Under the pieces are notes generated by a model. That model did no database searches. It saw only the letters and a list, made by a program, of their open reading frames with translations, and had not been told where the DNA came from. Positions 27,886 to 33,940 of a stretch of DNA of 42,954 bases are shown here, in pieces; the first letter of the stretch is position 1, and the number at the start of each line of letters is the position of its first letter. Position numbers and translations under genes: made by a program. The stretch spans positions 1 through 42,954 of the forward strand of contig RZZX01000009.1 of the NCBI GenBank assembly GCA_009929715.1, in the 5' to 3' direction. The DNA is from Bacteroidia bacterium (lineage in GTDB: Bacteria > Bacteroidota > Bacteroidia > Bacteroidales > Bacteroidaceae).

Positions 27886-28611
27886 ATGGTCAGACTTAAA
27901 TCATTTCTACTTGCAGCTACTTTGCTGATGCTACTTTCACCTGCTGTCTATGCACAGATAGGGGAACCACGCCAGAATTTCTCAATTGGATTCAACGGTG
28001 GTGTTAATTTTAATAACGCTACGTTTCAGCCTAAAATTAAAGAAAACACGCTGATGGGACCGACCTTTGGCCTCACAGCCCGCTACATATCGGAAAAGTA
28101 TTTTGCCATGATCTGTGGCGCTCAGGTGGAGCTTAATTTCTCACAGCGCGGTTGGGACGAGCTTTTTGAAATGGAGAATGCCGATGGGCAAACGGTAAAG
28201 GATCCGAGTAAAAGCTACACCCGCCAACTCAATTATATCGATGTGCCATTTCTAGCTCATTTGGCTTTTGGCAAAGATCAAGGGTTTCAGTTTTTCATTA
28301 ATGCTGGGCCACAGGTTAGCTTTTTAATTAGCGAGAAAGAGAGCATTAAACCAAGCTTGAGCGAATGGACGATGAGTGATGCGCAAGCAGCTCTATACAA
28401 TACCAAGGCACAAAATAAGTTCGATTATGGCATTGCCGGCGGACTCGGTTTCGAACTACGGACTGCTAAAGCCGGAAGTTTCTTGATCGAAGGACGGTAC
28501 TATTTTGCGTTATCTGATTTCTACAAGACAACGAAAAGAGATTATTTCTCACGAGCAGCCAATAGTACGCTTACAGCCAAAATCACTTACCTTTTCGACT
28601 TGAAACGTTAA
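27886..28611 (+). CDS. PorT-like outer membrane beta-barrel protein
   Basis: 241 aa. Signal peptide of about 24 residues (ending VYAQ). The mature part is an 8-strand-type barrel with SIGFNGGVNFNN, GPTFGLTARYIS, LNYIDVPFLAHLAFG, FQFFINAGPQVSFLI and a final LTAKITYLF strand. The YIDVPFLA block is typical of the PorT family of Bacteroidetes barrels. PorT in Porphyromonas takes part in type IX secretion, but most family members have no assigned role, so I give none. Second gene of a two-gene operon with the LysM protein. Confidence 0.85.
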   Translation: MVRLKSFLLAATLLMLLSPAVYAQIGEPRQNFSIGFNGGVNFNNATFQPKIKENTLMGPTFGLTARYISEKYFAMICGAQVELNFSQRGWDELFEMENADGQTVKDPSKSYTRQLNYIDVPFLAHLAFGKDQGFQFFINAGPQVSFLISEKESIKPSLSEWTMSDAQAALYNTKAQNKFDYGIAGGLGFELRTAKAGSFLIEGRYYFALSDFYKTTKRDYFSRAANSTLTAKITYLFDLKR

Positions 28612-28637
28612 GCGGTTTGATTGATTTCTATTTCTAA

Positions 28638-28684
28638 GAAGCCCCCCGATAAATACGCAACGTGTTATCGGGGGGCTTCTTTTT
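28638..28684 (+). terminator. strong intrinsic terminator
   Basis: Perfect 15-bp GC-rich stem (28638-28652 with 28665-28679), 12-nt loop, followed by five T. Ends the LysM/PorT operon. Confidence 0.95.
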
Positions 28685-29040
28685 ATAGATCAGACTAAAA
28701 TTCGGTGAACGTTCTCTACCACGAGAGAACGTATGATGCTAGGCTACTCCCCAAAGAGATGAAAAGTGGGATCAGTCTACTTTGCTTTCTTCCAATTGAG
28801 ACAAACATAAGCGAAGAAAACGGTTGCCTGTGTTGAAGGTGATGCACATAAACAGTCTATTTGTTTGTTTGACAGACTGAGATCATTTGACAGATTGAGA
28901 TCCTTTTCTGATTAATCCCATTTTCCGGACTGTCCCAAAAGAGTAAAGAATTATAAAGGAAAAGAATCTGTTTATCAAAAGATTAATATAAAGTAAAAGG
29001 AAGAAAAAAACTCACATAAAGCGGTTTTATCCTTCCTTTG
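28685..29040. other. non-coding region with small repeats
   Basis: About 350 bp without a gene. It contains a 9-bp perfect inverted repeat (ACGTTCTCT / AGAGAACGT, 28709-28732) without a T-tract, a tandem 18-bp repeat at 28868-28903, and an 8-bp inverted repeat (28996-29003 with 29032-29039) that may terminate the leftward tRNA-Lys transcript. I see no RNA family I can name. Confidence 0.5.
28868..28903 (+). repeat. two tandem 18-bp repeats
   Basis: TTTGACAGACTGAGATCA is followed directly by TTTGACAGATTGAGATCC, two mismatches between units. Confidence 0.7.
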
Positions 29041-29113
29041 TACACCCTCAGGGATTCGAACCCTGGACCCATTGATTAAGAGTCAATTGCTCTACCAGCT
29101 GAGCTAAGAGTGC
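29041..29113 (-). tRNA. tRNA-Lys (CTT)
   Basis: 73 nt cloverleaf on the minus strand. Acceptor arm GCACTCT / AGGGTGT, T8-A9, D arm GCTC...GAGC, anticodon arm ATTGA-CTCTTAA-TCAAT with anticodon CTT, T arm CAGGG-TTCGAAT-CCCTG, discriminator A. CCA is not encoded. A complete promoter lies just upstream (29134-29165). It differs from the second copy at 30284-30356 by one base in the T loop. Confidence 0.95.
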
Positions 29114-29133
29114 TTGTTTTCTTATCAACGATG

Positions 29134-29165
29134 CAAAGGTACGGTTTTCATTTTAACCGACCAAA
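29134..29165 (-). promoter_or_regulatory. consensus promoter of the leftward tRNA-Lys
   Basis: Minus strand: TTTG (29162-29165), 20-nt spacer, TACCTTTG (29134-29141). Both boxes are exact and end 20 bp before the tRNA. Confidence 0.85.
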
Positions 29166-29195
29166 CAATAAATAAAGTTTTTTGCTGTTTTTTTA

Positions 29196-29996
29196 TTAAA
29201 ACTCATAAACATCGGAAGAAAGCGTACGTTTCAATGTAAATAAATGCAAATCACGGCCAACAATAAAGCCTCGCTCTTTCAACTTTAACTCTACGGTTTT
29301 GTAAGCCAACTCTGGGTGATTATTATCCTTACTCAGGTGACAAAGCCAAATGTACTGCAGCTCTTCTGTAGCATGTTCGGCTAAAAAGTCAGCAGTGTCG
29401 ACATTACTCATGTGCCCCGTTCCACTTTTTATCCGCTCCTTAAGATAATGTGGGTAAGGCCCCATCTTCAACATCTCATCGTCGTAGTTTGCCTCAAGAA
29501 TTAAGTATTGACTCTTACAGATATACGCTGCAGCCTTGGGGGTAATCTCACCTAAATCGGTTAGAAAAGCAAAACGCTTTCCAGCTACCTCAATGAAATA
29601 CCCCACATTATCGGTCCCATCGTGAGGAATCTCAAAAGCAGTAATATTAAAATCGCCAATTTGCAACAGCTCTTCTTTCACCAAAAAATGGGCAGACGTA
29701 TGAAGCTTCTCGGTCATACAGTAACTCCGATTGATCCCTTCATGTACCAAAGCCGTGGCATAAATAGGTATATTCATCTTCTCACCTAAATGCCCCACCC
29801 CTTTAATATGGTCGGCGTGGTCATGAGTCACCAAAACAGCTTTAATACTTTCGAGTGATACATTTATTTCTTTCAATTTCTTCTTAATGGTCCGTATGCT
29901 AATGCCGGCATCAATCAGTATGCCATAGCTCTCTGTACCAAGGTAGTAGCAATTCCCACTACTACCACTGGCCAAGCTCATAAATTTTATCTTCAT
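29196..29996 (-). CDS. WalJ/YycJ-like MBL-fold metallo-hydrolase
   Basis: 266 aa, metallo-beta-lactamase fold. The N-terminus MKIKFMSLASGSSGNCYYLG is typical of the YycJ/WalJ branch. Metal ligands are visible in THDHADHIKG (the HxHxDH motif, residues about 58-64), FEIPHDGTDNVGY, FLTDLGEI and a late WLCHLSKDNNHPE. The branch is thought to be a 5'-3' exonuclease-like hydrolase, partly from work on Gram-positive relatives; the substrate here is not known. Cytoplasmic (no signal peptide). It lies alone between two divergent tRNA-Lys genes. A -7 box TATCTTTG stands upstream at 30055-30062. Confidence 0.88.
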   Translation of the reverse strand: MKIKFMSLASGSSGNCYYLGTESYGILIDAGISIRTIKKKLKEINVSLESIKAVLVTHDHADHIKGVGHLGEKMNIPIYATALVHEGINRSYCMTEKLHTSAHFLVKEELLQIGDFNITAFEIPHDGTDNVGYFIEVAGKRFAFLTDLGEITPKAAAYICKSQYLILEANYDDEMLKMGPYPHYLKERIKSGTGHMSNVDTADFLAEHATEELQYIWLCHLSKDNNHPELAYKTVELKLKERGFIVGRDLHLFTLKRTLSSDVYEF

Positions 29997-30054
29997 TGCA
30001 ATAATCTTCTAAGTTCAAATGGTTGTTATTCCTCATCAAAGAGGTTAACGAACA

Positions 30055-30062
30055 CAAAGATA
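30055..30062 (-). promoter_or_regulatory. -7 box upstream of the MBL hydrolase
   Basis: Minus-strand TATCTTTG, an exact -7 match, about 60 bp before the ATG; no clear -33 at 19-21 nt. Confidence 0.45.
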
Positions 30063-30230
30063 CAGAAAAAGCTTAGAAAATGTTCGAAAATTCCGAGCAA
30101 AGAATGCCATTTAATGAATAAGAGCAAATTCTTGAAACATCGGCGAAAAATAATAAAGAGAGTTATAAGTTGATTTACAAAGAGATAGACAGAGCGCCTT
30201 ATTTTTTTTCAAAAAAAAACAAACATAGAA

Positions 30231-30261
30231 TTTGTTATTCAAAAATAAAGCTCTACTTTTG
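30231..30261 (+). promoter_or_regulatory. consensus promoter of the rightward tRNA-Lys
   Basis: TTTG (30231-30234), 19-nt spacer, TACTTTTG (30254-30261). Both boxes are exact; the tRNA begins 22 bp later. Confidence 0.88.
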
Positions 30262-30283
30262 CAGTCGAAAAATAACGCCACAA

Positions 30284-30356
30284 GCACTCTTAGCTCAGCT
30301 GGTAGAGCAATTGACTCTTAATCAATGGGTCCAGGGTTCGAGTCCCTGAGGGTGTA
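30284..30356 (+). tRNA. tRNA-Lys (CTT), second copy
   Basis: 73 nt, same cloverleaf as the copy at 29041-29113 except TTCGAGT in the T loop instead of TTCGAAT. Anticodon CTT in loop CTCTTAA; acceptor GCACTCT / AGGGTGT, discriminator A, CCA not encoded. Own promoter upstream and an intrinsic terminator at 30370-30410. Confidence 0.95.
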
Positions 30357-30369
30357 CAAGCACAAAACC

Positions 30370-30410
30370 AAAAGAGAATGTAGTTTCAAAACTATGTTCT
30401 CTTTTTTTTA
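30370..30410 (+). terminator. terminator of the rightward tRNA-Lys
   Basis: 14-bp stem (30370-30383 with 30392-30405, two G-U pairs), 8-nt loop, followed by more T. It starts 14 bp after the tRNA. Confidence 0.8.
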
Positions 30411-30449
30411 TCGACCAACGACAAGCTTCTCTCTCCACCCTCTTTTCAA

Positions 30450-30483
30450 CGGATCAATCCGAAAACCGGATCAATCCGAAAAT
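30450..30483 (+). repeat. two tandem 17-bp palindrome-containing repeats
   Basis: Each unit is CGGATCAATCCG plus AAAAY; CGGAT and ATCCG form a perfect 5-bp inverted repeat with a 2-nt centre. Confidence 0.75.
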
Positions 30484-30710
30484 CCTGGGGATATGTTAAA
30501 CCTAGTGAGAGAACTTGGGTCAAAACGGTTTATCTCTCACTTTTTTGGGCGCATTGCCGATAACACACACGCTTTGGAGCACATGGATTAAGTTCACACG
30601 AGTGCTAGCCACTGACTTTGGAGTAAAATCTAGCCTGTTTTAATGGGATGAATGGTTAGCTTAAGCCTTTATCACCGTTAGGTTAAGCCAAAAGATCAAC
30701 AGATTTTCTA

Positions 30711-30798
30711 CACTTCACCCAGGTGAAGTGTACACTTCATGCAGGTGAAGTGTATACTTCACGCAGGTGAAGTGTATACTTCATGCAGGTGAAGTGTA
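30711..30798 (+). repeat. array of four 22-bp palindromic tandem repeats
   Basis: Four contiguous units of exactly 22 bp, consensus YACTTCAYGCAGGTGAAGTGTA, at 30711, 30733, 30755 and 30777. Each is an imperfect palindrome: arms CACTTCA and TGAAGTG. The outer edges form a 16-bp perfect inverted repeat, TTTTCTACACTTCACC (30705-30720) against its complement at the right end. There are no spacers, so it is not a CRISPR. Confidence 0.9.
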
Positions 30799-31118
30799 GA
30801 AAAGAGAGGGAGAAATGACTTAACTCTGGTGAAACGTCAGTTTATTAAAGGTTTATCTCCGCTTAATGATGCCGGGATAAAGTCGATAAATCGGTTTTAT
30901 CCCGGACTGACTCTTTATTTCTAGGCCATTAGTGTGCCACTTTTCCGGTTGAGTCGGTCTTTTTTTTAGATCAAGTCAACCAGTTTTTAAATGAAACAGA
31001 CCCGTGGAATTTTCGGATTAACTCATTTAAACGATCATCCTAATCCTTGCTTGTACCCAACCGATCTACTGAAAATAAATCTAGCAGATCGGAAGAGTAG
31101 CCATCTCATCAATTTGTT

Positions 31119-32105
31119 TTAATCGATGACCCATTTCGCATTGTGAGAAACGGTTTTTTGGGGATCATAATACATTCCTTCGGCCGTGGGAATATGAATA
31201 TGATACGTTTTCCGACTTTTATTCGGCAAAGCATGTCCCCTAAGCCAAGGATTAGCATCGCGAAGTTGGGCATAAGTCAGCCCGTTCGCTTGAGCGTACT
31301 GATCCAAACTAGCAATGGAGTGATCGACCGTCAGCGTAGTATACGGAATAACGGGATAGAGTTGCTGTCTTTTCAACAAAAAACCATACTGTTGAGGGTT
31401 GCTGAATACCGCTTTGGCAGCTAGCAAACGAAACATATAGCGAGAAGTTTCTTCGACCAACCAGAGATCCATGGCATGAGTCGCTAGTTGCTGCTCTAGT
31501 TGAGACGACAATCGCCCTTGCCCACCATTATAGGCCGCAGAAACAGCCATCCAATCGCCATATTTTGCATAAGCTTGCTTAAAAAACCGACAAGCCGCAA
31601 CTGTGGCCTTCTCCACATGATACCGTTCATCAACACTGGCATTTACCTCAAGCCCAAACTCACGAGCTGTAGCGGGCATAAACTGCCACAAACCGGCAGC
31701 GCCTGCCGGAGAACGAGCCAACACATTCAAATTACTTTCAATTACCATCAGGTATTTAAAATCATCGGGAATGCCATAACGCTTTAAAAGTGGCTCCACA
31801 ACAGGAAAGTAACGATTAGCTCGCTTTATCAGCAACATGGTAGTGGAGTGCATGTAAGTGAAAGACATCATCTCCCGATCCATCCGTTCCCGCCTATCAT
31901 ACCGCCGCAAATCAATGGTATCTTGTGCAAACACCTCTTGTTCAGGAATACTTGGAGGAGTCACACAATAGGGCACTTCTGCCCGAACAGTATAAGACTC
32001 GTTCAGCGAGCTGTTACTCATCAAAAAAGGAAAAATTAACCCCACAGAAAGGGGAACTAAAACGGCTAAAGCATACTGGAAAGACTGTTTTTTCTTCATA
32101 AACAT
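31119..32105 (-). CDS. membrane-anchored lytic transglycosylase, MltD-like
   Basis: 328 aa. An N-terminal hydrophobic segment (about residues 10-28) is a signal or anchor. ATG codons at positions 1 and 3 are both possible starts. The SLT domain covers about 100-235: YGIPDDFKYLMVIESNLN with catalytic Glu123, AGAAGLWQFMPATAREFGL, and VSAAYNGG. It cleaves peptidoglycan glycan strands to 1,6-anhydro products. The C-terminal 70 residues (TTLTVDHSIASLDQYAQANG...LRDANPWLRG) look like one LysM-type unit. Compared with full MltD the LysM part is short. A promoter at 32258-32287 would give a leader of about 150 nt. Confidence 0.9.
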   Translation of the reverse strand: MFMKKKQSFQYALAVLVPLSVGLIFPFLMSNSSLNESYTVRAEVPYCVTPPSIPEQEVFAQDTIDLRRYDRRERMDREMMSFTYMHSTTMLLIKRANRYFPVVEPLLKRYGIPDDFKYLMVIESNLNVLARSPAGAAGLWQFMPATAREFGLEVNASVDERYHVEKATVAACRFFKQAYAKYGDWMAVSAAYNGGQGRLSSQLEQQLATHAMDLWLVEETSRYMFRLLAAKAVFSNPQQYGFLLKRQQLYPVIPYTTLTVDHSIASLDQYAQANGLTYAQLRDANPWLRGHALPNKSRKTYHIHIPTAEGMYYDPQKTVSHNAKWVID

Positions 32106-32257
32106 AATTAATAGAAAAAGGATAGCAACGCCACCTCAAGGCGGGTAAGAGCTGCTTTTTTGTTTAACGAATCAGAGTTAGTTTGGTCGCGATGGCTCAG
32201 TTTGAGCTAATTTAGAGAAACAAAAGACAAATAAATGAATCTCACGAGCGTTTGAGA

Positions 32258-32287
32258 CAAAGATAACTTTATTTTAATGGGTTCAAA
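32258..32287 (-). promoter_or_regulatory. promoter of the lytic transglycosylase
   Basis: Minus strand: TTTG (32284-32287), 18-nt spacer, TATCTTTG (32258-32265). The -7 is exact; the spacer is one short of usual. Long leader of about 150 nt. Confidence 0.5.
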
Positions 32288-32473
32288 AATAAACCGAACT
32301 CTTTTTAATCTATTACCATCGTTGATCGCCCACTCTTTATCGAACCAACAAACAGCTCTAACACCTCTGATGTGGATAATCAGGTAATAAGCGAACAGTC
32401 TATAAACTTGCACGATTCTCTAAAACTTTAGGTTAATTAGGATTTACAAAGAGGTTTTTTGCCGTTTTATGCT

Positions 32474-32481
32474 TATTTTTG
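32474..32481 (+). promoter_or_regulatory. -7 box upstream of the small exported protein
   Basis: TATTTTTG, an exact -7 match, 25 bp before the ATG at 32507. The nearest TTTG is only 12 nt upstream, so the -33 is unresolved. Confidence 0.45.
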
Positions 32482-32506
32482 TTTGCTCAACAAACGCTAA
32501 GTAGAT

Positions 32507-33031
32507 ATGAATAGAATCGTCTTCGCTTTCACACTTCTTATTTTGGGGCTAGCTACCGCCAAAGCTCAGTCGGAGCTACCCACCGATACCCTCAACCGCA
32601 TCTCATCGAAACACATGAAGCAGTTTGGAGGATTCTTGTTGGATATGAGTCTGATGCAGGTGTCGCCTCAAAAACTCCCTAAATACCAGTTTGAGATGCC
32701 CGATCTATCGAAAGACTACAATAATCTATTTAGATTGCCATCGAACGAGACTTACTCTTTGGAACAGATACCCACCTACACCCCCAACCTCTTCGGTGGT
32801 ATCCAAACAATGGGCTTATCAGAGTCTTTACAAAAGGCAACCTTTAAATTTCAGAACGGCTGGAAGTTCAGCACGTATGGGCAATATAACGCCACTGGTT
32901 GGCGAATGCCTAGTGTTAGCGCATTTCCGTGGCAAAAAAACAACTTCCACGGTGGCTTTGAACTGAAATCGAGTAACAACACCTTCGGCATCCGCGTAGA
33001 AATACACCAAGGTCGAACATACCCTTATTGA
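32507..33031 (+). CDS. exported protein of unknown function
   Basis: 174 aa. Clear signal peptide (MNRIVFAFTLLILGLATAKAQ). The mature part has no motif I recognise; it is rich in aromatic and polar residues. The last 70 residues (ATFKFQNGWKFSTYGQYNATGW, then FHGGFELKSSNNTFGIRVEI) read like alternating beta-strands, possibly a small outer-membrane or periplasmic beta protein. It is 9 bp upstream of the RmlD-like reductase, so probably co-transcribed, but their functions show no obvious link. Confidence 0.75.
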   Translation: MNRIVFAFTLLILGLATAKAQSELPTDTLNRISSKHMKQFGGFLLDMSLMQVSPQKLPKYQFEMPDLSKDYNNLFRLPSNETYSLEQIPTYTPNLFGGIQTMGLSESLQKATFKFQNGWKFSTYGQYNATGWRMPSVSAFPWQKNNFHGGFELKSSNNTFGIRVEIHQGRTYPY

Positions 33032-33040
33032 AGAAAAAAG

Positions 33041-33940
33041 ATGAAGAGAATTCTTGTTATCGGCGCCAATGGATTTACAGGCAGACGCTTGTTGTCCGAT
33101 CTTTCCAGACAACCGGCGTATAGAGTAACGGGCTGCTCTCTAAGGCCCGATTTGTTTCCCGACCCGGTTCCGGCATACCACTTTATCCAAGCCGACATTC
33201 GGGAGGAAGAAACCGTTAAGCGCTTATTTGAAGCAGTTCAGCCCGATTATGTGATCAATACGTCGGCCTTATCAGTGCCCGATTATTGTGAAATTCACCG
33301 AGAAGAGGCTTTGCTCACAAACGCCATCGCAGTGGGGCATTTAGCCCGTATGGCCGAGACACACGCTTGTAGACTGATTCATCTCTCTACCGATTTTGTA
33401 TTCGATGGTTGTTCTTCAACTCTTTACACCGAAAATGAGAAACCGAACCCGGTAAACTATTACGGTTTCACAAAATGGAAGGGCGAAGAAGAGGTGATAA
33501 ACAACTGCCACAATTATGCCATTGCCCGTGTAGCCATCGTGTATGGCACTCCTTACAAGGGGCAGCATGGAAATATTGTGCAACTGGTGGCCGATCGTTT
33601 ACGGGCCGGGCAGCCGATTCGTGTGGTTGCCGACCAATGGCGTACCCCCACTTATGTGGGTGATGTGACTCAAGGCATTGAGGCGCTTATGCTTCACCCC
33701 GAATCGGGTATTTATCATATCACAGGCCCCACCTGCCTATCCATCGCGGATATCGCCTATCGCGTAGCCGATTACCTGCAACTGAGTCCTTCCTTGATTG
33801 AGCCGATAACCACCTCGGCCATGAGCGAAGCCACTCCTCGCCCATTATTCAGTGGATTAAGCATCGAAAAAGCTAAACGAGAGTTGAATTACCGCCCTTG
33901 CTCCATTGATGAGGGGATTAAACGTTCTCTTGCCGTTTAG
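33041..33940 (+). CDS. RmlD-like NAD(P)-dependent sugar-nucleotide reductase (SDR)
   Basis: 299 aa, extended short-chain dehydrogenase fold. The Rossmann nucleotide-binding motif GANGFTGRR sits at residues 8-16. DYVINTSALSVPDYCE, HLSTDFVFDG and the catalytic YYGFTKWKGEE (Tyr-x-x-x-Lys) follow the pattern of dTDP-4-dehydrorhamnose reductase (RmlD). No other rhamnose genes are adjacent, so the substrate could be another nucleotide sugar. It is probably co-transcribed with the upstream small exported protein. Its last 23 bp overlap, tail to tail, the end of the helicase gene on the opposite strand. Confidence 0.87.
   Translation: MKRILVIGANGFTGRRLLSDLSRQPAYRVTGCSLRPDLFPDPVPAYHFIQADIREEETVKRLFEAVQPDYVINTSALSVPDYCEIHREEALLTNAIAVGHLARMAETHACRLIHLSTDFVFDGCSSTLYTENEKPNPVNYYGFTKWKGEEEVINNCHNYAIARVAIVYGTPYKGQHGNIVQLVADRLRAGQPIRVVADQWRTPTYVGDVTQGIEALMLHPESGIYHITGPTCLSIADIAYRVADYLQLSPSLIEPITTSAMSEATPRPLFSGLSIEKAKRELNYRPCSIDEGIKRSLAV

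Larger units (their letters stand above)
30411..31118. other. non-coding region with repeats
   Basis: About 700 bp with no credible gene. It holds a tandem 17-bp repeat (30450-30483) and the 22-bp palindromic array (30711-30798). A weak 7-bp inverted repeat CCGATCT/AGATCGG (31061-31092) lies just downstream of the lytic transglycosylase stop. No promoter or RNA gene is recognisable. Confidence 0.55.
32106..32506. other. divergent intergenic region
   Basis: 401 bp between the lytic transglycosylase (minus) and a small exported protein (plus). It contains the promoter at 32258-32287 and a plus-strand -7 box at 32474-32481. I found no gene; the short minus frame at 32207-32413 has no signature. 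Confidence 0.5.

Noticed and set aside
30325..30591. Plus-strand open frame of 88 codons
   Set aside because: Starts inside the tRNA-Lys gene and crosses its terminator and the tandem 17-bp repeats; no family features.
30711..30798. Possible CRISPR array
   Set aside because: The 22-bp units are directly contiguous with no spacers and no cas genes are in the window.
32207..32413. 68-codon minus-strand frame in the divergent gap
   Set aside because: No ribosome-binding site or recognisable motif; overlaps the lytic transglycosylase promoter.
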